63,929 nucleotides of DNA from Candidatus Bathyarchaeota archaeon (GCA_020351305.1 CP070730.1:1249758-1313686), one strand, 5' to 3'. Shown: positions 32,326-41,909, numbered from the stretch's first letter. Program-made: numbers and translations. Notes: generated by a model from the letters alone, not told the origin.

Positions 32326-33252
32326 ATGAGCCTTTCAATAATTTTTCTTGGGACAGCTGGCAGCGTACCTACAACAATGCGGTCTTTACCAGCTATTGTA
32401 ATACAGAGAAAAGGCGAGATAATCCTCTTCGATTGTGGCGAAAGTGCTCAACGCCAAATGTTGAAGGCAGGTTTAAGCTTCAATAGAAATATGAAAATAT
32501 TCATAACTCATATGCATGGCGACCACATCCTTGGCTTGCCTGGATTGATTCAGACTATGTCGCTCCTAGATCGCACAAAGAAACTGGTAATATATGGACC
32601 AGTAGGTTTGGAAGATTTCATTAGCGCTATCAAAGAAACTGTGCAATTCACACTCACATTTCCCCTTGAAATAGCTGAGATCAAAGATGAAGGGATTGTC
32701 TGTAGAGAGAAAGAGTATAAGATCTATGCAGCGAGGGCAAATCATGTTACCACTGCCTTTGCTTACAGTCTTGTTGAAAAGCTACGTCCAGGAAAGTTCT
32801 ACCCAGAAAAAGCTAAGGAACTAGGTGTTCCTGAAGGGGTATTATGGTCGAAGCTTCAACACGGAGCATCAATCAAACTTCAGAACGGGAGCATAGTTGA
32901 ATCTAAACAAGTTGTTGGCCCGTCGAGATCAGGGAGAAAAATAGTATATACAGGAGATAGCAGGTTTTCAAAGTCTCTGGTTGAGTTGGCCAAAAATGCC
33001 GACCTCCTAATTCATGATTGCACTTTTGATGACGAGTTAGCTGAAAGAGCCGAGGAAGATGGCCATTCCACGCCTACTCAAGCAGCGAAAACTGCGAAAA
33101 AAGCAAACGCAAAGCAACTAATTCTAACGCATATCAGTGCGCGGTACAAAACTCCTGATCTCTTGCAAAGTCAAGCTGCAAAGGACTTCTCAAAAGTTGA
33201 TGTAGCTAAAGACTTCATGAGGATTAGTTTACCATTGCCAGATGTCACTTAA
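32326..33252 (+). CDS. rnz: Ribonuclease Z
   Basis: 308 residues. A tRNA 3'-end processing endonuclease of the metallo-beta-lactamase fold: the HxHxDH metal motif reads THMHGDHILGLPG, a further ligand is in TGDSRFS, and the HST box is present as EDGHSTPTQAA. It follows trmG10 without a gap, grouping tRNA modification with tRNA maturation. Its end overlaps the convergent gene at 33245 by 8 bp. Confidence 0.93.
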   Translation: MSLSIIFLGTAGSVPTTMRSLPAIVIQRKGEIILFDCGESAQRQMLKAGLSFNRNMKIFITHMHGDHILGLPGLIQTMSLLDRTKKLVIYGPVGLEDFISAIKETVQFTLTFPLEIAEIKDEGIVCREKEYKIYAARANHVTTAFAYSLVEKLRPGKFYPEKAKELGVPEGVLWSKLQHGASIKLQNGSIVESKQVVGPSRSGRKIVYTGDSRFSKSLVELAKNADLLIHDCTFDDELAERAEEDGHSTPTQAAKTAKKANAKQLILTHISARYKTPDLLQSQAAKDFSKVDVAKDFMRISLPLPDVT

Positions 33253-34027
33253 GAAGCCTCTGCAACCTCACAATACTTTCTTCTATATTGGAGTAGGACT
33301 CCACCATTATAAGCCCTCCATATCTAATCCTTTTAATATCAACAGCAAACTGCTGCCAATCTACAGTGCCATGTCCAACTCCAAGATGCAAATCATGTTT
33401 TCCATCATTGTCGTGAGCATGAATATGGACAATCTTCTTGCTGAAAGTTTCCATCAGAGCGCGGGTTTGACCATTTATGTTGGAATGCCCAACATCTAAA
33501 ACTAATCCAATCTCTTCGTTCATATCGTTGAAAAAACGGGAGAGCTGAATAACATCCTTCAGCAAAAACCCGTAGGGCTCAGGACAATTTTCCAACGCAA
33601 GCTCTACACCATGTTTTCTTGAAAGAGTGACTAGTTTATGAGCAGACTCGATATTTACTTTCCAATCCAGATCCGGATAGAAGCTGCTTATTCCTGTGTG
33701 CAAGCCAGGATGAATTACTAGAAGCCTACATTCAAGTCGTCCTGCAAAATCCATAGATTTCTCGAGTCGCTTAAGAATGAAGTTGCGCATGTCTTCTGCT
33801 GGTGCTGCAATGTTGATATTCGCAAAAGGTGCATGCATTGTATAAATTAAGCCTTGTGAGTCGCCAATATTCTTCAGTTGTCTCACGCGCTCCTCGCTGA
33901 GTGCATGCCAACCATCATCAATCAGTTCTATATGCTGCACTGCAACTTCGCGTAGTCTTTGACAAAGACTTGAAAACGGTTTGCCTAACCAGTGCAGCAT
34001 GGATAAACCGATATCAATCTTGGCCAT
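33245..34027 (-). CDS. Sugar phosphate isomerase/epimerase-like TIM-barrel protein
   Basis: 260 residues of the xylose isomerase-like (AP endonuclease 2) superfamily: metal-ligand segments include LVIHPG, ALENCPEP, LVLDVGHSNING, VHIHAHDNDGKHDLHLGVGHG and LIMVES. These fit a divalent-metal TIM barrel acting on a sugar or a similar small molecule. The substrate cannot be assigned. It lies 16 bp downstream of the dehydrogenase gene at 34044, probably in the same transcript. Confidence 0.8.
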   Translation of the reverse strand: MAKIDIGLSMLHWLGKPFSSLCQRLREVAVQHIELIDDGWHALSEERVRQLKNIGDSQGLIYTMHAPFANINIAAPAEDMRNFILKRLEKSMDFAGRLECRLLVIHPGLHTGISSFYPDLDWKVNIESAHKLVTLSRKHGVELALENCPEPYGFLLKDVIQLSRFFNDMNEEIGLVLDVGHSNINGQTRALMETFSKKIVHIHAHDNDGKHDLHLGVGHGTVDWQQFAVDIKRIRYGGLIMVESYSNIEESIVRLQRLLK

Positions 34028-34043
34028 AACAGCTTCTTTTCCG

Positions 34044-35195
34044 TTAAGATATGCTGTGAGACATCTGGCTTGTTTCTAGAATTCTTACTCCCCTTTTAGC
34101 TAACTCATCAAAAAAGGAATCGAATCTGATGCCTTTTTCAGAGGGCAAAATCCCTTTCTCAGATATTTCGCTTTTACCTAACATTTGAGCTACTATGGAC
34201 AAAGGCATTCCTGTTAGATAAGCTAGCGCGCTCACGCCATAGTTTTCATGAAATTCGTAAGTGAGGTTATATGTTTGCTTCGTTTTATTTCCATCTTTTT
34301 CACCAATCACCTCAACAACCACTCCCGCAGCGTCTTTAACATAAACGTCTGGTGGTGGCGCGCAGCTCAACAGAAAGTCTCTTGGAGAGATTTCCAAACC
34401 TTTCACTTTTATTGGTTCTATTCTAGTTAACCCCATCTCATTCAAAACATGAATTCTCTGCTCGTCTTCATCACTGCAGGACATGGCACAATCTATAACC
34501 CTAACACCTTTACCAATACTTTTTGGTAGTGAAGCTATGCCTGAATACAATGCATAACAACAGGAGCGTTCTCCTATCGGTGCAGGAAATTTGAACACAT
34601 GTTTACCAGAGAATGGTTGTAACTGCTTAAACTCGCCGTTCAAGTAAATTACAGGTCCTTTAGTGTATTCCTCTAAAACGGTTCGAAAAGACCACTTGTA
34701 TTTCACTGGATCAAGGTTTTTCTCACCGTAGTGAATATGCACCTCGTTAACACTATCAAGCATATTAGCGCCATACTTAGCCAAGACATCTGCTATACCC
34801 GGCGCAACACCACAGCCCAAAACAATAGTTACCCCAGCATCATATGCTTGTTTATTAAGCTCTAACTGTCTTAATGTCATGTAATAAACTCCACCCAAGT
34901 CAGTCAGAGGTCTTTGGGCAGCAATAGCGGCTTCAGTTACGTTCAAATTAAGGTGATAAGGCGCTGCATTGGCAATAACATCATTATCTGGCAATATGTT
35001 GATCAAACTTCCAATGTCAGTTATGTCAACCTTACACACAGACACTTTTTCACTCTTTGTCCACTTCGCAACCTTTTCAGCTTGTTTCAAGTCAGCCTCG
35101 CCAATAACCACTTCGGAGACTGCAGGGCTTTCAGCTAGGTCTCGAACTGTTACCATGCCCATAGCCCCTCCACCACCTAGGACAATAACTTTCAC
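34044..35195 (-). CDS. Saccharopine dehydrogenase-like NAD(P) oxidoreductase
   Basis: 383 residues: an N-terminal Rossmann fold with VIVLGGGGAMGM (3-14), followed by the saccharopine dehydrogenase-type catalytic domain (DLGGVYYMTLRQLELN, GCGVAPGIADVLAKYGAN, EVHIHYGEK). The family includes lysine 6-dehydrogenase and carboxynorspermidine-type enzymes. Given an archaeon with branched polyamines, a carboxy-polyamine role is conceivable, but nothing in the immediate neighbourhood supports it. Confidence 0.82.
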   Translation of the reverse strand: MKVIVLGGGGAMGMVTVRDLAESPAVSEVVIGEADLKQAEKVAKWTKSEKVSVCKVDITDIGSLINILPDNDVIANAAPYHLNLNVTEAAIAAQRPLTDLGGVYYMTLRQLELNKQAYDAGVTIVLGCGVAPGIADVLAKYGANMLDSVNEVHIHYGEKNLDPVKYKWSFRTVLEEYTKGPVIYLNGEFKQLQPFSGKHVFKFPAPIGERSCCYALYSGIASLPKSIGKGVRVIDCAMSCSDEDEQRIHVLNEMGLTRIEPIKVKGLEISPRDFLLSCAPPPDVYVKDAAGVVVEVIGEKDGNKTKQTYNLTYEFHENYGVSALAYLTGMPLSIVAQMLGKSEISEKGILPSEKGIRFDSFFDELAKRGVRILETSQMSHSIS

Positions 35196-35244
35196 TGCAT
35201 CTTATCTCCTCTCGAAAGAGGATATAGAAACGTTCAAATGATGT

Positions 35245-35664
35245 TTATATGTTTCCATAGTTGGTTCTGGGGGCAAGCCAGTTGATAAGCTCTATAGAAT
35301 CATCACATGAAATTTGGACTTCTATAGGTCCCAAAGGGCTTTCTGCAATAGGTTCGCAAAATGATATGTGCCCTGCGTAGGCGACTTGCTTGTTCAGATA
35401 GAACGTGATAGTATTCCCCTTTAGACCCTTGAACAGGATGCTGCGTGCAGCGTCCTGGATGCGTTCTCGATGCAAAAGGTTGACAAACTTGGACAAGCTT
35501 TCCGAATTTTCTTTCTTAGCTGTGAGCAAGCATCCTTCTCGGTGTGCTTTTTTTGCCAGCTCGAAAGCACCAAAAATGTTTTCTACAGCTTGCTTGACTT
35601 TTTCTTTATCTTCAGTAGGGTAAACTTCAACCTTTACTTGAACTTCTACTTTCAGCGTCTTCAA
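35245..35664 (-). CDS. UPF0201 (DUF54) archaeal protein
   Basis: 139 residues, with the opening VEVQVKVEVYPTEDKEKVKQAVENIF and the closing CEPIAESPLGPIEVQI characteristic of the UPF0201 family, which is thought to bind RNA (a ribosomal L5-like fold). It overlaps the UPF0200 gene by 38 bp; the same pair is linked in many archaea. Confidence 0.82.
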   Translation of the reverse strand: MKTLKVEVQVKVEVYPTEDKEKVKQAVENIFGAFELAKKAHREGCLLTAKKENSESLSKFVNLLHRERIQDAARSILFKGLKGNTITFYLNKQVAYAGHISFCEPIAESPLGPIEVQISCDDSIELINWLAPRTNYGNI

Positions 35665-36241
35665 TCACATTCTCCAAGGTTTTTTTCACTTCAGCTTTAA
35701 GGGTTGCTTTTCGACCCTCATTCACTATCATCATATCAGCAGAAGCAATCGCACTTCCAATTCCAACCCGAAGCTCGCGCCAATCGCGTTCCAAGAAAGT
35801 TTCCCACCCAGCTGGGTCATCGCTTCGCCTTCGCTTAAATAACCTTTTGAATCGTGTTCCAGGAGATGAATGGATGGCTAGGAGCTTGAAATTCCGAAAA
35901 TGCTTTTTGAACTCGTCAGCTTCATAAATACTGCGAATACCATCAATAATGATAACAATATTCTTCATTTTCTCGATTTTTGGGATGCACCGCTTCGCGA
36001 TTGATGCAGGACCACCTTCCTGACGCATCTTCAGCATAATTCTGCCTACATTTGCTGGTGTTTGTTCCAAGCCTTGACACTGGGTTTCCTCTCTCACCTC
36101 ATCACCCATTATAACAACCCCGTAGTCCATCTTCTGGGCAATTTCGATAACGGTTGCTTTTCCAGCTCCAGGCATCCCAGTAACCCCGATGACAACCGTG
36201 TTTTTCATTATCAATTCGTCCAGCTTATCTAAAACCATCAT
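35627..36241 (-). CDS. UPF0200 P-loop kinase-like protein
   Basis: 204 residues. P-loop GVTGMPGAGKATV near the N-terminus, then an adenylate/dephospho-CoA kinase-like core (GDEVREET, IIIDGIRS, and the Arg-rich lid RFKRLFKRRRSDDP). The family is predicted to be a nucleotide or small-molecule kinase, reaction unknown. Start 36241 is kept because a TATA element about 20 nt upstream implies a leaderless mRNA; ATG 36208 (MKNTVVIG) is the alternative. Confidence 0.8.
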   Translation of the reverse strand: MMVLDKLDELIMKNTVVIGVTGMPGAGKATVIEIAQKMDYGVVIMGDEVREETQCQGLEQTPANVGRIMLKMRQEGGPASIAKRCIPKIEKMKNIVIIIDGIRSIYEADEFKKHFRNFKLLAIHSSPGTRFKRLFKRRRSDDPAGWETFLERDWRELRVGIGSAIASADMMIVNEGRKATLKAEVKKTLENVIEDAESRSSSKG

Positions 36242-36254
36242 TAAGGTTAAAGTT

Positions 36255-36262
36255 CTTATAAA
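36255..36262. promoter_or_regulatory. TATA element in a 54-bp divergent gap
   Basis: CTTATAAA (plus) reads TTTATAAG on minus. The gap between the UPF0200 start and the thpR start is only 54 bp, so the two promoters must overlap, and this element is spaced suitably for both (about 38 bp to ATG 36296, about 18 bp to ATG 36241). Confidence 0.4.
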
Positions 36263-36295
36263 TGGTTATAGTGAAACTGTGAAGAAGGATCCTAA

Positions 36296-36865
36296 ATGTC
36301 AGAATCTATTCGCAGTTTTATCGCCTTTGACATTGATAACAAAGAAATCTTGATGCAAGTAGCTCAAGCTCAAGATAAACTGAGGGAAACGGGTGCCAAC
36401 TTGAAGTTTGTTCAGCCTGAAAACATTCACATCACGATGCGCTTCTTGGGAAACATCCAGCCAAGTATGATTGACAGGATCTACAATGAGATGAAAAATG
36501 TGACTTTCTCACCTTTTGATGTGAACATTCGGGGGCTTGGAGCTTTCCCAAGTCGCAAATATGCTCGAGTTGTTTGGGCAGGCATCACTAAGGGCGCTGA
36601 TGAGCTTGAGGTCATTTTCTCTCAGTTAGAACCTCGCCTTAGAAAGTTAGGATTCAAACCTGATCTGAAGGGATTTAGACCTCATATTACGATTGCGAGA
36701 GTAAGAACAGGTCGCAATAAAGTAGAACTTGCTCGTTTCATACGCGAATATGCAAACCACGAGTTTGGAGTTTTAAGGGTTGAATGTTTAAAACTTAAGC
36801 AGAGTATTTTAATGCTTAATGGACCGTTATACTCCACATTGAAAGAGACGCACGCTCACACGTAA
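36296..36865 (+). CDS. thpR: RNA 2',3'-cyclic phosphodiesterase (2'-5' RNA ligase family)
   Basis: 189 residues with the two HxTx motifs, HITMRFLG and HITIARVR, that form the active site of the 2H phosphoesterases. It opens tRNA or RNA 2',3'-cyclic phosphates and can ligate 2'-5' in vitro. AAGGATC precedes the ATG at 36296. It sits 12 bp ahead of cca, fitting a tRNA-end repair unit. Confidence 0.9.
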   Translation: MSESIRSFIAFDIDNKEILMQVAQAQDKLRETGANLKFVQPENIHITMRFLGNIQPSMIDRIYNEMKNVTFSPFDVNIRGLGAFPSRKYARVVWAGITKGADELEVIFSQLEPRLRKLGFKPDLKGFRPHITIARVRTGRNKVELARFIREYANHEFGVLRVECLKLKQSILMLNGPLYSTLKETHAHT

Positions 36866-36877
36866 AAGGCGTATGTA

Positions 36878-38296
36878 ATGGCTCCAAACCTTGAGAACAT
36901 CCTGTTAAAAGTGTCTAAGAAGACAAGTCCTAGTTGTGAGGAAAAGAGTCATCTTCTTGCGTTGGCAGATAAACTTAAACAAAGAGTTGAGAAGGTTATC
37001 AAGAGTAAAGGGATAGATGCAGAAACAAGAGTGGAAGGCTCAGTTGCAAAAAATACATGGTTAAAAGATTCCCCAGATGTCGATATTTTCATCCGTGTTC
37101 CTTTAACCGTGCCATTGGAAGTTTTTGGCACCCTTTATCTAAACGTAGCGAAAAAAGCGATGCAAGGCGCTAAGCAGATTGAACGCTTCGCAGAACATCC
37201 CTACTTGGAGGCAATAATGGATGATGTCCGGATCAACATTGTTCCTTGTTATCGAGTAGAAAAAGGTGAGTGGAAAAGCGCGACAGATCGTACACCGTTT
37301 CACACCGATTATGTGAAACCATTGTTGGATAAAGAGCTTTGCAACCAAATTAGGCTCTTGAAACAATTCATGAAAGGAATTGGGGTTTATGGTTCTGAGA
37401 TTAAAGTTGGCGGCTTCAGCGGGTATCTATGCGAACTCCTTGTTCTCTTTTATGGCTCTTTCTTGCAGGTTTTAAAGGCAACAAGCAATTGGAAGACTCG
37501 AATATCAATTGATCTAGAAGACCATTATAAGGGACAAGAGGACAAACTGAATCAGCTCTTTGATGCACCCTTAGTCGTTGTTGATCCTGTTGATAAGAAA
37601 AGAAACGCTGCATCAGCTGTACGTCAAGAATGCCTGGACGAACTCTTGGCAGCAACCAGGGTCTTCCTAGATAAGCCGAGGATAGATTTCTTCTACCCTT
37701 CAAAGGTGAAGCCCTTCACTATTGAAAGATTAGCTCAAACAATGAACAAGCGTGGTTCAAATTTTATTTTTATAAAATTTAAAGGCATTGAATCTGTTCC
37801 TGACATTTTATGGGGTCAGCTTTATAAATCTCAAAGGTCGCTTCGAAAGCTTGTCAAGCGATATGATTTTAAAATTATTCGAGACGCGGTATGGAGTGAT
37901 GAAGAAGATCTAAACATATTTATCCTTGAGCTGGAACAATTGCAGCTTCCACTTATGAAAATGCACCTCGGACCACCGTTAGAAAAACAGAGTGAATGCG
38001 AGAGATTCCTTCAAAAACACATCGCTTCAACACAGACATTATCCGGTCCCCGTACAGAAGAGGGGCGATGGATCGTAGGAACAATGCGGAGATACACAAA
38101 TGCAGTTAAAATGTTACAGGTAAAGCTTAAAGACGGGGGAAAAGGCGTTGGAATTGCGGAATTTGTTTCACTAGCCTTGGGAAAGACTTTTGAAATTCTG
38201 GTTAATGAAGAAATATTTCCAACATATTCCTTCAGTAGCAACTTTGCGAGATTCATGACGGAGTATCTTCAAGGAAAACCGATATGGCTGGCTTGA
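36878..38296 (+). CDS. cca: CCA tRNA nucleotidyltransferase, archaeal class I
   Basis: 472 residues. Adds or repairs the CCA end of tRNAs. The nucleotidyltransferase motif GSVAKNTWLKDSPDVDIFI has the two metal-binding Asp residues, and RINIVPCY carries the third carboxylate-region strand. The length and the GGFSGYLCELL segment match the archaeal class I enzyme. It is cotranscribed with thpR. Confidence 0.94.
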   Translation: MAPNLENILLKVSKKTSPSCEEKSHLLALADKLKQRVEKVIKSKGIDAETRVEGSVAKNTWLKDSPDVDIFIRVPLTVPLEVFGTLYLNVAKKAMQGAKQIERFAEHPYLEAIMDDVRINIVPCYRVEKGEWKSATDRTPFHTDYVKPLLDKELCNQIRLLKQFMKGIGVYGSEIKVGGFSGYLCELLVLFYGSFLQVLKATSNWKTRISIDLEDHYKGQEDKLNQLFDAPLVVVDPVDKKRNAASAVRQECLDELLAATRVFLDKPRIDFFYPSKVKPFTIERLAQTMNKRGSNFIFIKFKGIESVPDILWGQLYKSQRSLRKLVKRYDFKIIRDAVWSDEEDLNIFILELEQLQLPLMKMHLGPPLEKQSECERFLQKHIASTQTLSGPRTEEGRWIVGTMRRYTNAVKMLQVKLKDGGKGVGIAEFVSLALGKTFEILVNEEIFPTYSFSSNFARFMTEYLQGKPIWLA

Positions 38297-38345
38297 GACA
38301 GGGGGACAATGTATAATCAGAACGTTAGATTTGCCTTCCTGCCAT

Positions 38346-38819
38346 TTACCCACCAGGTGTGCCATGAAACGGAACGTTTTTCCAAAGAATTTCCCACCAA
38401 TCCTCTTCGGTTATAGCCTCTTTCTTTACAACTAATTCCATTATCTTGGTTAGGAGCTTATGATGTTTTCTTTCGTCAGCAACGATGGATTCCAATAGAA
38501 ATCTGATTTTCTTGTCTTTTATTTCGGGCATTATCTTATCAAGATTGACTATTGCTCTTTCTTCATCCACAATATGCTTTGCAGTTATTTTTTCGAGTTC
38601 CCTATACTCTTGGTCTGTTAACGCTGGGGTGATTTTCACAATGGACATGGCTGCGTTGTAGATTCCAGCATGCTTTTGAGAGTCAAAAGCTATTGCCCGT
38701 AGAACCTGCTTCACAACTGGGCTTCTTACATTCTTAAGACTGTTTGTCACTGATTCGACAATGTTGTGTTCAAGTTTGATTTGATCTTTGAAGAATGTTG
38801 TCATTTCACTTTTTTTCAT
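38346..38819 (-). CDS. Ferritin-like/rubrerythrin-like diiron protein
   Basis: 157 residues, a four-helix bundle with Glu and ExxH-type ligands (KLEHNIVES, DSQKHAGIYNAA, DEERAIVNLD, ADERKHHKLL). It lacks the rubredoxin Cys domain of rubrerythrin. Roles in iron or oxygen handling are likely but unproven. RBS AAAGGAGC lies ahead of ATG 38819. Single gene. Confidence 0.7.
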   Translation of the reverse strand: MKKSEMTTFFKDQIKLEHNIVESVTNSLKNVRSPVVKQVLRAIAFDSQKHAGIYNAAMSIVKITPALTDQEYRELEKITAKHIVDEERAIVNLDKIMPEIKDKKIRFLLESIVADERKHHKLLTKIMELVVKKEAITEEDWWEILWKNVPFHGTPGG

Positions 38820-38855
38820 TTGCCATTGCTCCTTTAAAATATCTGATTTTTAAGG

Positions 38856-38869
38856 AATGCGCGTGCATT
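38856..38869. repeat. Near-palindrome AATGCGCGTGCATT
   Basis: A longer relative of AATGCGCATT with one mismatched pair, located between the divergent regions of the ferritin-like gene and uppP. Confidence 0.35.
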
Positions 38870-38895
38870 ATGTAATTATTATTGAAGAGAGCACA

Positions 38896-39678
38896 CTAAA
38901 GTGTTTGGGAGAATATTATTAGAGTACCCATAATCCAGCAATAAAATGCAAACCAGTGAAACTTCTGATTCATAACCGCTCTCATCAAGGCTTTCAGGGA
39001 CAAGTAACCCACAATCATCGAGACTACAACACCTACTAGCATTGCAAGTACATCTTCACCGCTAACCAGTAGATTCAACTCGTTAGATGTTGCAATAAGA
39101 GCTCCAAGAATCGCGGGAATTGATAGAAGAAAAGAGAATTTTACGGTGACTTTTCTATTAATTCCACGAAGCAATCCCGTAGAGATTGTGGCCCCACTTC
39201 TTGAAACCCCTGGAATTATGGCGATACCTTGAGCTACGCCCAAGAGCAAAGAATCCAAGTAATTCAGAGCTCTATTGTCTCCCACCCTTCGCTTGGTAAT
39301 GAAAAGTAGGAACCCAGTGACAAAAAATGCTATGCTGACTACAAAAAGGTTGCTGAAAAAGGATTCAAATAGATCTTGAAAAATATAACCAATAGCTGCA
39401 GTGGGTATGTTGCCAAAAACTACAAAAAAACCAAGCTTGCCCTCCTCTGAATTAAAATCCCGTCGAGTCAATGCTCCAAAGACTCTCCATATATCCTTTC
39501 GAAAATACATGACAATGACAGAAAGAGTCCCCAAATGAAGTAGAACATAAAAAATTGTAGGAGGCTCCCAATCAAAGAATGACTGTAAGAATGCCAAATG
39601 TCCTGAACTCGACACAGGCAACCACTCTGTCAAGCCTTGAACTAACCCGAAAATCACCGTTTCAATGATTGAAACCAT
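38896..39678 (-). CDS. uppP: Undecaprenyl-diphosphatase (BacA/UppP family)
   Basis: 260 residues, with seven or more membrane helices. The catalytic motifs are intact: GLTEWLPVSSSGHLAF and PGVSRSGATIS. It dephosphorylates a polyprenyl diphosphate so that the lipid can be reused as sugar carrier; in archaea the likely substrate is a dolichol-type diphosphate used for surface glycosylation. It stands alone, but glycosyltransferases and a flippase-like protein lie within 15 kb. Confidence 0.88.
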   Translation of the reverse strand: MVSIIETVIFGLVQGLTEWLPVSSSGHLAFLQSFFDWEPPTIFYVLLHLGTLSVIVMYFRKDIWRVFGALTRRDFNSEEGKLGFFVVFGNIPTAAIGYIFQDLFESFFSNLFVVSIAFFVTGFLLFITKRRVGDNRALNYLDSLLLGVAQGIAIIPGVSRSGATISTGLLRGINRKVTVKFSFLLSIPAILGALIATSNELNLLVSGEDVLAMLVGVVVSMIVGYLSLKALMRAVMNQKFHWFAFYCWIMGTLIIFSQTL

Positions 39679-39749
39679 AGAAGTTCAATAGACCTATCGG
39701 CATATTAAGTTTCCATAAGAAATCACTTGCATTGAGTATGACACGCCCT

Positions 39750-40529
39750 TCACCAACGATCAGGTATCAACATCAGAATTTTTCGCGGAGAAAAATGCAC
39801 AAAAGATGTTTTAGGCAGTTGTCTCCCAAGCTTTGGCACTAAGCCTGCCGCATCCGTTCCTAATTTGGGGACAACAACATGCTCAACAATGCCCAAAGAT
39901 TCAACACTCAACACATCACGTTGGAGCCTTGCCTTCTTAACAGCTTCTCTTACAGTGCTGCCTAATGCTCCCAAAACAACGAGACGATCAACCCGTGAAT
40001 CAATCCAACGACTGTAAAGCCTTAACTGGTTCTCTGTCAATTCTGCCTCAAACTTGGTTGACTTAATCCTAATAACTCGAACCTCCAGTGGAAGCTCATC
40101 AGCCAATCCGAATAACTTTACGATTCGTTCAAGCGAAAACTTTCTGTTATCAGTCAGCTGACCTTGAAGCTGTTGCAAAGGAAGCGATGCGTAAATAGGT
40201 TTGGGCGAGATAACTCCAACATCCACTAATATCTCAAGATTATTTGACTTCGAGAATACAACTCTTCCCTGTAAAACAGAAAATTGTCTTATATGCTCCT
40301 TATTAATTGGAGCCAACCCTACTTCTCTTTCAAGAAAAAGAGAAGCAACCTCTTCGTCTTCACCAGAAATAATTGTTTTAACCCATCTGTTTTTCAGCAA
40401 GCTGAAGCCAGATAACTCAACTCTTAAACCTCCACATAACTGCTTTAAAAATTCTTCAAATTGACTGAGAGAAACTTCGCCATAAATCTTCTGAAGCAGC
40501 ACAGTCTCAAGCAAAAGCTGTTCCTTCAC
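39750..40529 (-). CDS. DUF2110 family archaeal protein
   Basis: 259 residues, no known catalytic motif. The N-terminus (VLLQKIYGEVS) and the central ISPKPIYASLPLQQLQGQL segment fit the archaeal DUF2110 family. It lies 5 bp after the HD-domain gene, which in turn overlaps TFE, so it belongs to the TFE operon and may have an RNA- or transcription-related role. Confidence 0.65.
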   Translation of the reverse strand: MKEQLLLETVLLQKIYGEVSLSQFEEFLKQLCGGLRVELSGFSLLKNRWVKTIISGEDEEVASLFLEREVGLAPINKEHIRQFSVLQGRVVFSKSNNLEILVDVGVISPKPIYASLPLQQLQGQLTDNRKFSLERIVKLFGLADELPLEVRVIRIKSTKFEAELTENQLRLYSRWIDSRVDRLVVLGALGSTVREAVKKARLQRDVLSVESLGIVEHVVVPKLGTDAAGLVPKLGRQLPKTSFVHFSPRKILMLIPDRW

Positions 40530-40534
40530 TACAA

Positions 40535-41053
40535 TTATATAGACAATTCGTCATGCCATTGCTTGAAACGCTCAATAGAAGCCTTGGGAATATTTTTATC
40601 CTGACGAAACCTTTCTACAGCCACTTCAATGGGCATTCGAATTGAACCTACAATTAACTTGTCCGCATAAGCAACAATCCGCTCCTCCAAGGACTCGGGG
40701 ATATAATTCTTAACCAACCATCCTAGCTTCTCTGCCTCTTTTGCGCTTATTCCACTACCAACATGTCTTTCAATAATAAAAACAATTACACTTGGCAAGC
40801 CCTTTTCTCTTGCCATCTGAGCGCCCACAATGCTGTGGTCAATACAGTGAGTTTTTGCCCTTCCAATATCATGTAGAAGGGCCCCGATTCGTACAAGCTC
40901 AACATCAACTTCAAAACCTTTATCCTTACAAGAATTGGCTATTTCAGCAGCAAGATCTGCCACAGTAATACAGTGTTCTACGACTTTCTTTGAACAGCCA
41001 ACCTGGGCTAGAAGATTCAGCGCCTCCTCTTCAGAAGGCAGCTGCCTACTCAC
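40535..41053 (-). CDS. HD-domain phosphohydrolase, archaeal TIGR00295-type
   Basis: 172 residues. Metal-binding HD motif in GALLHDIGRAKTHCIDHS with an upstream His (VVEHCITVADLA), and further His and Asp in ERHVGSG and AYADKLI. The family is predicted to hydrolyse nucleotides or phosphoesters; the substrate is unknown. It overlaps the TFE gene by 8 bp, implying coupled translation. Confidence 0.82.
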   Translation of the reverse strand: MSRQLPSEEEALNLLAQVGCSKKVVEHCITVADLAAEIANSCKDKGFEVDVELVRIGALLHDIGRAKTHCIDHSIVGAQMAREKGLPSVIVFIIERHVGSGISAKEAEKLGWLVKNYIPESLEERIVAYADKLIVGSIRMPIEVAVERFRQDKNIPKASIERFKQWHDELSI

Positions 41054-41558
41054 CTAACTCCTTCCTTAATTGGTCAACCTTTTGAGACAAGATCTCGACT
41101 ACTTCACCATTATCAAAATGCATCATAGCCCCACTACACGTCGGGCACTGAAAAAGGAGCTCCATTGCTTCTTCGAAGGGAATGCGTTTGCATCCTGGAG
41201 ATCCACAATAATAAAAATCGTGGTTCTTTTCGTAACCAAGTCTTGCATCCAACTTTTGTAGGACATGCCTTTTCTGGTTCATAATGAACCCTTCAAGCTG
41301 GTCCGGTTGCAGTTTCCAGTGAAATATGAACCACCCTGTATTTTGGTCTCTTGATCTTCTCAACGAAACGAGAGAATGGTCATAAAGTTTGTAGAGTATC
41401 TTGCGAACAGAATTCAATCTTATTCCAGTTTTGTTTGCTATTTGATCGTCTGTAATTTCCCCTGCGTCCTTTAACGTATAGATGATTTCAATAGCTTCTT
41501 CTTTTCCCAACACTTCAGCAACTTTTACCAAGGCTTCATCGTCTACGAAAGTCAACAT
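41046..41558 (-). CDS. tfe: Transcription factor E, alpha subunit
   Basis: About 170 residues from ATG 41558, preferred over TTG 41570 because GAGG lies 6 nt upstream. It helps RNA polymerase open the promoter, like the N-terminal part of eukaryotic TFIIE alpha. An extended winged helix (about 1-85, with ITDDQIANKTGIRLNSVRKILYKL split at residue 50) is followed by a zinc ribbon CGSPGC...CPTC and an acidic C-terminal helix. First gene of TFE-HD-DUF2110. Confidence 0.93.
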   Translation of the reverse strand: MLTFVDDEALVKVAEVLGKEEAIEIIYTLKDAGEITDDQIANKTGIRLNSVRKILYKLYDHSLVSLRRSRDQNTGWFIFHWKLQPDQLEGFIMNQKRHVLQKLDARLGYEKNHDFYYCGSPGCKRIPFEEAMELLFQCPTCSGAMMHFDNGEVVEILSQKVDQLRKELGE

Positions 41559-41909
41559 CAAATTCCTCAACCATTGAGTAATATTTTATATGAACCAGAC
41601 ATAAACCTCTTCAAAACTAAAAAATTGATGGCATTAATGCAGCTCATCATCATTTTTAAGCAGCAATTGAGCTTTTGATCTTTCACGATTTCCATATAAT
41701 AAACCTCTCTTACAATAATATAAAACTAACTCATGCATACATGCGTTCCGCTTTGTGCCTAGCCTATTAGATAATTTGCTCCTCAGGTCGCTGGCAATAA
41801 TTCTTTCCTATCTATATACCCAGAAAATCTTTCCTGTTTTTCGTTGACCAATAAGAAAAGTCTTTGCGGCAGTATATACAGAAAATGTCTAGCAGGATGT
41901 TCTGATTCT
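41559..41909. other. 351-bp non-coding stretch between tfe and trm56
   Basis: Contains the tfe promoter (minus-strand CATATAAAATATT, plus 41586-41598, about 33 bp before ATG 41558) and otherwise AT-rich sequence with ATGCATACATGCG near 41732. I found no tRNA, no C/D-box pair I trust and no gene. A minus-strand open frame running in from Trm56 is out of frame and unlike protein. Confidence 0.45.
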